Source of the DNA: Vibrio sp. SCSIO 43136
Lineage (GTDB): Bacteria; Pseudomonadota; Gammaproteobacteria; Enterobacterales; Vibrionaceae
Length of the DNA stretch: 64,000 nucleotides
Direction: 5' to 3'
NCBI RefSeq assembly: GCF_023716565.1
Contig: NZ_CP071848.1
Coordinates: 2,480,001 to 2,544,000, forward strand
Every line of letters begins with the position of its first letter. The first letter of the stretch is position 1. The position numbers and the translations under genes are program-made. Shown one piece after another: positions 37,041 through 44,676 of the stretch. The notes under the pieces were generated by a model, which was not told the origin of the DNA, ran no database searches, and saw nothing but the letters and a program-made list of their open reading frames with translations.

Positions 37041-38051
37041 ATGAACAAAAAAATGATTGCTCTTGTTGTAGCTGCTGCTGCAAGCACTGGCGCAACTGCT
37101 GCTGAAGTTGCAAAAACTGAAGACTCTTCTCTAGCTATCGGTGGTCGTATCGAAGCTCGTCTAGCTATCCAAGATGGTAAAGCTGAAGACCAGTCTCGCG
37201 TACGTCTAAACGTAGCAGGCGAAACTCAAATCGCTGACGGTCTAACTGGTATCGGCTTCTACGAAGGCGAATACAAAGCGACTAAGTACAACTCTACTGA
37301 CAACAAACATGATACAGATACTCTAGAGCATCGTTACATGTACACTGGTGTTGCTGGTGACTTCGGTAAAGTAACTGTAGGTACTGTAAACGGTTCTCTA
37401 CAAAAAGTGACTGACTTCACTGATATCATGTCTTACCACGGTAACGGTGCAGCTCCTAAGCTAGACGTAGCTGACCGTCCTGACCGCTCTATCGCTTACG
37501 CAGGTGAGTTCGCAGGTCTTGAAGTTCGTGCTAACTACGCATTCGAATCAGCTGTTGCAAACAGCGAAGGTAAACTAGAAGGCGAGAAAAACTCTGGTTA
37601 CGCTCTATCTGGTATCTACAACATCGGTGAGACTGGCGCTCGTGTAACTGCAGCTTACGCTCAGCAAGATAACGGCGAAACCAAAGAAAACAAACAAGCG
37701 ATGGCTGGTGCTTCTTACGAACTAGGCAACATCTACGTTGCTGGTCTTTACACTTACGGTAAAGAGAACGTAACTGGCGCTGACAACACTAAAACTAACG
37801 GTTACGAACTAGCAGCAGCTTACAAACTAGGCCAAGCGAAATTCACTACTACTTACAACCGTCTAGACAACGAAGTTGGTAGCTCTGCTGCTGAAAAAGC
37901 AACTGACGCAATCGCAGTTGACGCAACTTACTACTTCAACGCTAACTTCCGTACTTACGCTTCTTACAAGTTCAACCTACTGAAAGAAGAGAAAGTTGGC
38001 GCTATCAAGTCTCAAGACCAAGCTGTTCTAGGTCTACGTTACGACTTCTAA
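37041..38051 (+). CDS. ompU: Outer-membrane porin OmpU
   Basis: OmpU is a trimeric beta-barrel porin and a major outer-membrane protein of vibrios. The 336-residue precursor has a signal peptide (MNKKMIALVVAAAASTGATA) and ends in the barrel-closing QAVLGLRYDF with C-terminal Phe. The block TDFTDIMSYHGN and the strand FRTYASYKFNLL match Vibrio OmpU. The gene order greA-ompU-dacB also agrees. Codon use is strongly biased (CTA, GGT, CGT), as in highly expressed genes. Confidence 0.93.
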   Translation: MNKKMIALVVAAAASTGATAAEVAKTEDSSLAIGGRIEARLAIQDGKAEDQSRVRLNVAGETQIADGLTGIGFYEGEYKATKYNSTDNKHDTDTLEHRYMYTGVAGDFGKVTVGTVNGSLQKVTDFTDIMSYHGNGAAPKLDVADRPDRSIAYAGEFAGLEVRANYAFESAVANSEGKLEGEKNSGYALSGIYNIGETGARVTAAYAQQDNGETKENKQAMAGASYELGNIYVAGLYTYGKENVTGADNTKTNGYELAAAYKLGQAKFTTTYNRLDNEVGSSAAEKATDAIAVDATYYFNANFRTYASYKFNLLKEEKVGAIKSQDQAVLGLRYDF

Positions 38052-38080
38052 TTTAGCCTTAGCTAAATTCTAGTCTGATA

Positions 38081-38108
38081 AACGTCCGCTTTATGCGGGC
38101 GTTTTTGT
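38081..38108 (+). terminator. ompU terminator
   Basis: The stem AACGTCCGC/GCGGGCGTT with a 4-nt loop is followed by T5GT3. A smaller TTAGC/GCTAA hairpin precedes it at 38052-38066. Confidence 0.92.
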
Positions 38109-38173
38109 TTGTATGGCATGTATGAAACCTGCTGCTATACTGCTCACTTCTATTAAAAGTCAGCGGATAGACT

Positions 38174-39553
38174 ATGCGACAGCTTGTTTTCATTGCCCTT
38201 CTTCTCTCTGGTAGCTGCTGGGCTACTCTCCCTGTTGATAAACTGCCCGATGGTAGCCGCACTGCTTTTGTCAGTGGCGATTTATCTCATACCACTTCGC
38301 AGCAAAGCCAAGATCAGCTTTTTCCGCCGGCGAGCACATTAAAAGTCATTACCGCTTTGGCGGCTAAACTTGAGCTAGGCGATGAATTTCGTTTTTCAAC
38401 TCGGCTTGAACGTGTTGGTGCTGAATATGTACTGCGTTTTAGTGGTGACCCGACGTTAACCAGTAAAGATTTGGCCTCGCTACTCAAGCAAGCTAAAGTC
38501 AATGGATTGAAAGAGATAACCAACCTCTACTTAGATGGCTCTGTTTTTACTGGTTATGAGCGTGGTGTGGGCTGGCCGTGGGATATTCTAGGGGTTTGCT
38601 ATAGTGCGCCTGCAAGCGCCATTACTTTAGATAAGAACTGTGTGCAAGCGTCAATCAAAAGTTTGCCAAACGGAAGAACGGAAGTTTTCGTGCCTTCGCA
38701 CCAACCCATCACTGTCTCTACGGTGGCGATTGCACTTAATAAGGTGAGCAAGAAGAGCAATCAGTGCGATCTTGAGCTCACTACGACCAAAGGCAATAGC
38801 TACCACCTTTCCGGTTGTATGCTTAAACGTGATAAGCCGCTGCCGCTCAAGTTTGCTCTGCAAGACACTGTTGACTACACCGAGCATGTACTAAAACGAC
38901 TACTCAATGAACAAGGCATTAAACTTAAAGGACAGATCCGCCACAAGAGTGTTGAGCGCCAAGGCAAGCTAATCGCCGTTCATCAATCACAATCCCTAGT
39001 GCCACTTTTGGATGTAATGCTCAAACAGTCCAATAACCTGATTGCGGACAATCTTACTAAAGCTTTAGGCAATGCGTTCTTCCACCAGCCAGGCAGTTTT
39101 GCAAATGGCGCAGAAGCGATAAAACAGGTCCTATTTACCCATACTGGTATCGACCTAACCCAAGCAGTGTTCACAGATGGCTCAGGGCTATCCAGAAACA
39201 ACCGCATTACCGCTCAAGACATGGCGAAAGTATTGCAATACATTTGGCAAAACGACTCGACACTCAACCTCATCGCTTTGCTGCCAGTGGCGGGAGAAAG
39301 TGGCACCCTTTTGTATCGAAAAAGCATTCGCAAAGCACCTTACAAAGGGGCAATCCAAGCCAAAAGCGGCTCTTTGTTTGGTACCTACAACCTTGCGGGA
39401 TACATCCTCGATGAGAGTGGTGCGCCTAAAAGCTATTTTGTGCAGTTCGTAACCGATTATCACCCAATAAAAAGGGACGATGCACCTAAGGTGCTCGCCC
39501 CTATCTATCAGTTTGAACAGGCACTATATAAAGACCTGCTGGCTAAGCCGTAA
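38174..39553 (+). CDS. dacB: D-alanyl-D-alanine carboxypeptidase/endopeptidase PBP4
   Basis: DacB is a periplasmic class-C penicillin-binding protein that trims peptidoglycan side chains. The 459-residue precursor has a signal peptide ending GSCWA, then the serine motif ASTLK, the SxN motif SNN (KQSNNLIAD) and the KSG motif (AKSGSL). Length fits the PBP4 family. It lies directly downstream of ompU and convergent with the MgtE-type gene. Confidence 0.95.
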   Translation: MRQLVFIALLLSGSCWATLPVDKLPDGSRTAFVSGDLSHTTSQQSQDQLFPPASTLKVITALAAKLELGDEFRFSTRLERVGAEYVLRFSGDPTLTSKDLASLLKQAKVNGLKEITNLYLDGSVFTGYERGVGWPWDILGVCYSAPASAITLDKNCVQASIKSLPNGRTEVFVPSHQPITVSTVAIALNKVSKKSNQCDLELTTTKGNSYHLSGCMLKRDKPLPLKFALQDTVDYTEHVLKRLLNEQGIKLKGQIRHKSVERQGKLIAVHQSQSLVPLLDVMLKQSNNLIADNLTKALGNAFFHQPGSFANGAEAIKQVLFTHTGIDLTQAVFTDGSGLSRNNRITAQDMAKVLQYIWQNDSTLNLIALLPVAGESGTLLYRKSIRKAPYKGAIQAKSGSLFGTYNLAGYILDESGAPKSYFVQFVTDYHPIKRDDAPKVLAPIYQFEQALYKDLLAKP

Positions 39554-39566
39554 ATCAGGCCTTAAA

Positions 39567-40394
39567 TCAATTTAATCCCAAGAAATAGTTCACTACGTTG
39601 AAGTAGATCCAGATCCCTGAGATATCGACCACAGATGCCAGTACTGGGCTCACCAGTACGGCAGGGTCGAGCTTGCAAGCTCGTGCCAAAATCGGCAATA
39701 CACCACCTAAAGTGGTCGATAATGTCACCTGAATGAACAGTGCCACTGCGATAGCCAATGCTATGGTATTTAAGTCAAAGCCACCCGTTGAGCTGCTGCC
39801 ACTAAATAGCAACACTCGGCACAAAATAACCACGGCAATCACTGCAGCCAAACAGAGTGCAATTCGACTCTCTTTCCATATTACATCTAGCCACTGGCGC
39901 TTTTTGAGCTCACCTGTGGCGAGCGCCCTGATGACCAAGGTTGCCGCCTGTGAGCCCGTATTACCACCAGCGGCAGCAATGACCGGCATATAGACAGCAA
40001 GTAGCACCAGTTGGCTCAAAGTGTCTTCGTACTGAGCAATAATGAGTCCTGAAACGATGCCAAGCAAAGCCAAGGCCACAATCCAGCCAACACGCTGGCG
40101 GAAGTGAGCAATGACACTGGTGCTTAAATAATCTTTTGCCGTTTCGGCTTCAGAAAAGTTTAACCCCAATTGCATAGCATAGTGACGAGCTCGTTTATTC
40201 GAGCCTTGCGCCTCCAATTGGTCCAAAAACCAATGCACGTCAGAAACTTTACAGTTATGTAAGATCTCCACTGCTTCCTCTATAGGCATCACGCCTAATA
40301 AATGAAGCTGAGTCTCTTTGTCGTATTGCAAAAATGCGCTGTGAGCAGCGCCAATTTCATCGGCTGAAAATAGCGATGGTTGAATTACCGTCAT
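39567..40394 (-). CDS. MgtE-type divalent cation channel lacking CBS domains
   Basis: This is a 275-residue inner-membrane protein with an MgtE pore domain, likely moving Mg2+ (possibly Co2+ or others). The pore signature AAAGGNTGSQAATLVIRAL and about five hydrophobic segments are present. Only about 100 cytoplasmic residues precede them, resembling part of the MgtE N domain (LLGVMPIEEAVEILH), and the tandem CBS domains that sense Mg2+ in full-length MgtE (about 450 residues) are absent. The gene is preceded by a long structured leader with a leader peptide, so regulation may be at the RNA level. Confidence 0.85.
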   Translation of the reverse strand: MTVIQPSLFSADEIGAAHSAFLQYDKETQLHLLGVMPIEEAVEILHNCKVSDVHWFLDQLEAQGSNKRARHYAMQLGLNFSEAETAKDYLSTSVIAHFRQRVGWIVALALLGIVSGLIIAQYEDTLSQLVLLAVYMPVIAAAGGNTGSQAATLVIRALATGELKKRQWLDVIWKESRIALCLAAVIAVVILCRVLLFSGSSSTGGFDLNTIALAIAVALFIQVTLSTTLGGVLPILARACKLDPAVLVSPVLASVVDISGIWIYFNVVNYFLGLN

Positions 40395-40526
40395 GGCGAA
40401 TCTCCCGATTAGCGGTAACGACCATAAAACACGCCTACCCCTGCGTTTTATCGCATCAAAGGAAGTAAAATGTGCTCTATATACTGCTGATAAACCCTCA
40501 AAGGTTCATCGGCATGCCCAGGAAGC

Positions 40527-40560
40527 AGGAGAAAAATTGGGGGAAAAGTTGGGTGTTGAA
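40527..40560 (-). promoter_or_regulatory. Rut-like C-rich, G-free stretch in the MgtE-type leader
   Basis: In 34 consecutive nucleotides the minus-strand RNA has no G and 14 C, the composition of Rho utilization sites. It lies between the CCCTACC hairpin and the gene, where Rho-dependent termination could be switched by leader translation. Confidence 0.4.
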
Positions 40561-40622
40561 AAGAATTTTTTCGAAAGATTCCCTACCACTAAGGTAGGGC
40601 GGAGTCGCCAATACCGAAGCGG

Positions 40623-40667
40623 TTATTTTTCTCCCTGACTACTTGGGGGATGGTCGGTATTGTTCAT
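40623..40667 (-). CDS. Leader peptide MNNTDHPPSSQGEK upstream of the MgtE-type gene
   Basis: A 14-codon open frame (ATG at 40665-40667, TAA at 40623-40625) is preceded by CGGAG seven bases upstream. It contains Asp-His-Pro-Pro, and Pro- and acidic-rich leader peptides (MgtL, MgtP, CorL) set expression of Mg2+ transporters in Enterobacteria by ribosome stalling or destabilization. Its start region pairs with the sequence just past its stop. No homologue is known to me. Confidence 0.6.
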   Translation of the reverse strand: MNNTDHPPSSQGEK

Positions 40668-40760
40668 GTTTAACTCCGAAAGTGACTGCAAATCGCAGCG
40701 GAGCGAATTATAACACTGAGATCTAGCTCACGCTAGGTGGTAAAAGGTAAGTTTTAGGTA

Positions 40761-40793
40761 AAAAAATGGCTCCTTCATGAGGAGCCATTTTTA
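40761..40793 (-). terminator. tyrS terminator
   Basis: The stem ATGGCTCC/GGAGCCAT with A-run and T-run flanks lies 16 bp after the tyrS stop and can act on the minus strand (T6). Confidence 0.92.
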
Positions 40794-40808
40794 AATCAAA
40801 CCAATCAA

Positions 40809-41996
40809 TTACTTGATAGTAACACGAGCAAATTTACGTTTACCGACTTGATAAACCGCAGTGCCAGCTTCTGGTACCCATTTGGTATCTTCAATCTTAG
40901 CACCATCAAGTTTCGCTGCGCCTTGACGGATCATACGCATAGCGTCAGATGTAGAGTTTACAAGACCTGCCTCTTTGAGCAGGTTAGCAATTGCAATGCC
41001 TGCGTCAAACTCAAACTCTGGCATCTCTTCAGGCATCGCACCTTTTTGGAAACGGTTAATGAACTCTTGCTCAGCCGCATCTGCGTCCGCTTGAGAGTGG
41101 AAACGCTCGATGATTTCTTTCGCCAATAGGATCTTGATATCACGAGGATTCTTACCAGCTTCTACGTCAGCTTTAAACTGCGCGATTTCCGCTAGTGGGC
41201 GGAAAGATAGCAGCTCGTAGTAACTCCACATTAAGTCATCAGAGATGGACATGATCTTACCAAACATCTCGCTTGGTGCTTCGCTAATACCGATGTAGTT
41301 GTGCGCAGACTTCGACATCTTCTTCTCGCCATCTAAGCCAACGAGTAGAGGCATAGTAAGCACAACTTGAGGCTTCTGACCGTGCGCTTTTTGCAGTTCA
41401 CGCCCCATCAGTAGGTTGAACTTCTGGTCAGTACCACCAAGCTCAACGTCTGTTTCCATTGCTACTGAGTCATAACCTTGTAGGAGTGGATACATAAACT
41501 CATGGATAGCAATTGGCTGACCGCCTGTGTAACGCTTTTTAAAGTCATCACGTTCTAGCATACGTGCAACGGTCTGGTTCGCCGCAAGACGGATCATGCC
41601 TTCAGCGCCTAACTCAGATAACCACTCAGAGTTGAATGCAATCTTAGTCTTAGCTGGGTCTAGGATCTTGAACACCTGCTCTTTATACGTTTCTGCATTA
41701 CGCAGCACGTCTTCGCGAGTCAGTGGTGGGCGAGTGGTATTCTTGCCCGTCGGATCACCAACCATACCGGTAAAATCACCGATAAGGAAAGTCACATCGT
41801 GACCTAGCTCTTGGAACGCACGCAGTTTGTTCAGGATAACTGTGTGGCCTAGGTGGATATCAGGTGCAGTTGGATCGGCACCCAGTTTGATGCGAAGAGG
41901 GCGGCCCTCTTTCAATTTGGCAATCAGTTCTTCTTCTGGAATCAGTTCGTCAACACCGCGCTTGATCTCCGCTAGTGCCGTTTCCAAATTCGCCAT
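40809..41996 (-). CDS. tyrS: Tyrosyl-tRNA synthetase
   Basis: TyrS charges tRNA-Tyr. The 395-residue protein is of the shorter TyrRZ type, with HLGHTVI in place of HIGH, the KMSKS loop ([14 protein letters not shown]) and a C-terminal S4 RNA-binding domain ([12 protein letters not shown]). The start [14 protein letters not shown] is typical. It is divergent from the M23 peptidase gene. Confidence 0.96.
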   Translation of the reverse strand: MANLETALAEIKRGVDELIPEEELIAKLKEGRPLRIKLGADPTAPDIHLGHTVILNKLRAFQELGHDVTFLIGDFTGMVGDPTGKNTTRPPLTREDVLRNAETYKEQVFKILDPAKTKIAFNSEWLSELGAEGMIRLAANQTVARMLERDDFKKRYTGGQPIAIHEFMYPLLQGYDSVAMETDVELGGTDQKFNLLMGRELQKAHGQKPQVVLTMPLLVGLDGEKKMSKSAHNYIGISEAPSEMFGKIMSISDDLMWSYYELLSFRPLAEIAQFKADVEAGKNPRDIKILLAKEIIERFHSQADADAAEQEFINRFQKGAMPEEMPEFEFDAGIAIANLLKEAGLVNSTSDAMRMIRQGAAKLDGAKIEDTKWVPEAGTAVYQVGKRKFARVTIK

Positions 41997-42115
41997 TTTT
42001 GTTCACTCCCACAGATTTGGCAAAAAAATTACATCACGACAGTGTACTTGAATAGCACTCGGTTTTGAAACCAGTTAGACTCGGATATTAGTTATTTTCT
42101 TTGAATCGGATTCAA

Positions 42116-43429
42116 ATGGCTAAGTTTGCTCGTCTGCCGCTTGTGCACAAACTATGGATTGTCTTTTTTACTGCGATTGTCGTGTTCGCACTCTTCTTTC
42201 TACCCGACACTAAACAGCTCAAATCTCAAGGCACGACTTTAGAAATCGGCAAGCACTACCCATTAACCATTAATGTTGAAGCGCTGAATCCGAGTGTCGA
42301 AGTGATGCCGACCTCTCTCATTCGCTGGGAAACCTATACCGTGCAGTCTGGAGAGAGTGCCGCCCTGCTGTTCAATCGAATTGGCCTTTCTGCAAAACTG
42401 CTTCACCAGTTGATCAGCAGTGACAAAGAGATTAATCGCCAGCTTTCTAGACTTCGTCCGGGCAACAAACTTCAATTTGGTTTTGACGAGCAAAATGAAC
42501 TGGTACAGCTCAATCGCAAACTAACAGAATTTGAAACGTTCAAGATCACCCGCTCAGACGACGGGTTTAGTTCCACGACCTCTACCAAACAAGTCGATAT
42601 CCAATACAATTATTCAGAGTCAGAAATCACCTCAAGCTTTTGGAATGCAGGTGTGAGTGCTGGGTTAACCGCTAACCAGATCATGGAATTGGCAGGTATT
42701 TTCGGCTGGGATATCGATTTCGCACTAGATATTCGCAAAGGCGACAACTTCCAAGTTTTGTATGAAGAAAAACTGGTAGAAGGCGAGAAGCTCGGGCGTG
42801 GCAACATTATTGCCGCTGTGTTTACCAACCAAGGCGATACCTTTAAGGCGATTAGAGACCCAAAAACAGGGGCCTACTACGATGAAAATGGCCGAGCGAT
42901 GAAAAAAGCTTTCCTGCGCTCACCAGTCAACTTCCGATACGTAAGTTCCAACTTTAACCCTCGCCGTTTACACCCGGTAACCGGGCGAGTAAAACCTCAC
43001 CGAGGTACGGACTATGTGGCTCCAGTAGGTACTCCAATTTGGGCAGCAGGTGACGGTATCGTCGAGAAAGCTGGCTACAATAAATTCAACGGCAACTATG
43101 TGTTCATCCGCCACAGTAACACCTACATCACCAAATACCTGCACCTTAAAAAGCGCAAGGTAAAAACTGGCCAACGAGTCAAGCAGGGCCAAACGATCGG
43201 TACGCTCGGCGCTACAGGTCGAGTCACTGGCGCACACCTACACTATGAGTTTTTGGTTAACGGCGTGCACAAAAACCCGCGCACGGTAAAACTGCCGCAA
43301 GCCAAATCCTTAAAAGGCTCGGCGAAACAAGCCTTCATCGGTGAAGCGCAGCAACGTCTGGCTCAACTCGAAAAGTATCAACACCTAATGATGCCAATCG
43401 ATGAAACCAAACTTGCTGCCAACAACTAG
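42116..43429 (+). CDS. M23-family peptidoglycan endopeptidase (MepM/Shy-like)
   Basis: This is a membrane-anchored periplasmic D,D-endopeptidase that cuts peptide cross-links to allow cell-wall growth. The 437-residue protein has an N-terminal anchor (LWIVFFTAIVVFALFFL), a LysM/OapA-like region (YTVQSGESAALLFNRIGL) and a C-terminal M23 domain with zinc ligands in PHRGTDYVAP and GAHLHYEF. I chose the ATG at 42116 over a TTG 15 bp upstream. The domain order matches E. coli MepM and the V. cholerae Shy enzymes; which Shy paralogue it represents was not decided. Confidence 0.9.
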   Translation: MAKFARLPLVHKLWIVFFTAIVVFALFFLPDTKQLKSQGTTLEIGKHYPLTINVEALNPSVEVMPTSLIRWETYTVQSGESAALLFNRIGLSAKLLHQLISSDKEINRQLSRLRPGNKLQFGFDEQNELVQLNRKLTEFETFKITRSDDGFSSTTSTKQVDIQYNYSESEITSSFWNAGVSAGLTANQIMELAGIFGWDIDFALDIRKGDNFQVLYEEKLVEGEKLGRGNIIAAVFTNQGDTFKAIRDPKTGAYYDENGRAMKKAFLRSPVNFRYVSSNFNPRRLHPVTGRVKPHRGTDYVAPVGTPIWAAGDGIVEKAGYNKFNGNYVFIRHSNTYITKYLHLKKRKVKTGQRVKQGQTIGTLGATGRVTGAHLHYEFLVNGVHKNPRTVKLPQAKSLKGSAKQAFIGEAQQRLAQLEKYQHLMMPIDETKLAANN

Positions 43430-43440
43430 ACCCAAAAACG

Positions 43441-43472
43441 CAAAAGCTCGGTTCACCAACAATGAACCGAGC
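43441..43472 (-). terminator. Terminator of the GT9 gene
   Basis: The 10-bp stem GCTCGGTTCA/TGAACCGAGC with a 7-nt loop is followed on the minus strand by TTTTGCGTTTTT. It lies between two convergent genes, next to the CCCTTAAA repeats. Confidence 0.85.
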
Positions 43473-43522
43473 CCCTTAAAACCTTAATCCCTTAAACCCT
43501 TAAACCCTTAAACCCTTAAACC
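43473..43522. repeat. Tandem CCCTTAAA octamer array
   Basis: Four perfect abutting copies of CCCTTAAA (43489-43520) follow two degenerate copies (43473-43488). The array lies between the terminator and the stop codon of the GT9 gene. Similar CCCTTAAACC stretches flank the 15-bp elements at 15.85, 23.12 and 35.94 kb. Confidence 0.85.
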
Positions 43523-43526
43523 AAGC

Positions 43527-44588
43527 CTACTTGTTCAACCCAACCTTCTCAAAAACCGCCTTAGCATCTAGGTTATCCAACCCTTCCACTTCTGCGCAGT
43601 TGGCGCCTAGAAGTCCATAACGCTTGGTATCCGTATGGGTGAAAATACCGATACAAGTAGCATCTGCTGCATCTGCTAAATGAAGCGGTCCAGTATCACA
43701 ACAGATAAAAGCATCAAGCTGTTTCAAAACTGCCGCTAAATGGCGCATATCACTGGATTGAAAAGTCTTACGACCAGATTCGAGTGCAGAAGTGATATCA
43801 GGGCTTAAAATTTCCACCCATTGGATAGGCTGCGGCGCACCTTGCTCGAACTTAGCCAAAATGTCACGCCACTGCGCCTCAGATAAAAGCTTATCGCCAC
43901 GAGCCCCTCTGAAATAGGCCATAGTAACGCCCGGATGATCACCTTTTAGCTCATCAGCTACAGATTGCCCCTTGATCAACTCATCATTACCAAACGCCAT
44001 GGTGTGATCATATTGAGAGTCCACAGGTAGCCCCATCTGTACCAACACATCCAAGCTATTAAGTGCAGCGTGAGGCAAACACTCACCACGAGGTATTGAG
44101 TGGGGAGCAGCAGGTAAACGGCGCTGGTTATATTCTGCCACTTTGTTTTTTGCATCTAACATCGCACACATCATGGCGTCACCCACCGAACTATATGGCA
44201 CAAGCACCAAGTCATACTGATTGCGACGCAGTTTGCCCATGCAGCTCAGCCATTTACCAAGCTGTTTGAATGAGAAGTGCGAGTAATCCATTTGCCCAAA
44301 CCCCATATGAGCAAAGACTTGGCCCTGCCAAGGTTCATTGAGCAACAGATCGATTTGTGCGTCTGGATACTGCCTGCTCACTTCACGCAAAAATGGCAGC
44401 ATAAAGTACATATTGCCAATGCGCTTATTGTTACGGATAACGATAATACGTTTGACCTGTTCAGGCGCTAATAAGTCTTTTTGCAAGCTCTTGTTATTCG
44501 ACAGCATTTTGTAGAGAAGCGTTTCCAGCCCGCCCATTTTGTCGCGGCGATAACTGTCAAATTGACGCAAGGCGTTTTTAATACTCAT
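43527..44588 (-). CDS. Glycosyltransferase family 9 (heptosyltransferase-like)
   Basis: This is a 353-residue GT9 (ADP-heptose:LPS heptosyltransferase superfamily) protein, probably acting on the lipopolysaccharide core at the inner face of the inner membrane. It has the N-terminal IIVIRNNKRIGNMYFMLPFLR (where heptosyltransferases have R-x-D/N-x-x-G-D) and the C-terminal CCDTGPLHLADAADATCIGIF nucleotide-sugar motif. It is isolated from other LPS genes, so the acceptor cannot be told. Confidence 0.85.
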   Translation of the reverse strand: MSIKNALRQFDSYRRDKMGGLETLLYKMLSNNKSLQKDLLAPEQVKRIIVIRNNKRIGNMYFMLPFLREVSRQYPDAQIDLLLNEPWQGQVFAHMGFGQMDYSHFSFKQLGKWLSCMGKLRRNQYDLVLVPYSSVGDAMMCAMLDAKNKVAEYNQRRLPAAPHSIPRGECLPHAALNSLDVLVQMGLPVDSQYDHTMAFGNDELIKGQSVADELKGDHPGVTMAYFRGARGDKLLSEAQWRDILAKFEQGAPQPIQWVEILSPDITSALESGRKTFQSSDMRHLAAVLKQLDAFICCDTGPLHLADAADATCIGIFTHTDTKRYGLLGANCAEVEGLDNLDAKAVFEKVGLNK

Positions 44589-44613
44589 AGTGGTGAATCA
44601 GATCCTTTAGAAA

Positions 44614-44661
44614 CAAAAAAGCGCTTAGATGCAATCAGCTAATCATTGCAAACTAAGCGCT
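44614..44661 (-). terminator. Terminator of the RND pump operon
   Basis: The stem AGCGCTTAG/CTAAGCGCT continues into an inner GCAAT/ATTGC stem and is followed on the minus strand by T6GT3. It lies 15 bp after the RND stop. Confidence 0.9.
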
Positions 44662-44676
44662 CGATTCTAGCATAAG

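Larger units (their letters stand above)
40395..40712 (-). promoter_or_regulatory. Structured leader of the MgtE-type gene (candidate cis-regulatory RNA)
   Basis: A consensus -10 TATAAT (complement of 40707-40712) implies a transcript starting near 40700 with a leader of about 300 nt. In order it has a 14-codon leader peptide (40667-40623), a 9-bp stem TCGGTATTG/CAATACCGA (40654-40662/40609-40617) that would cover the peptide start, a perfect CCCTACC/GGTAGGG hairpin (40581-40599), a G-free C-rich stretch (40560-40527) and a hairpin at 40510-40489 that pairs fully only as minus-strand RNA (one G-U). This layout resembles the mgtA/mgtL leader. No Rfam match was tested. Confidence 0.55.

Noticed and set aside
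40393..40638. An 81-codon plus-strand open frame opposite the MgtE-type leader
   Set aside because: Codon use and composition are not gene-like, and the structure and leader peptide on the other strand explain the region better.
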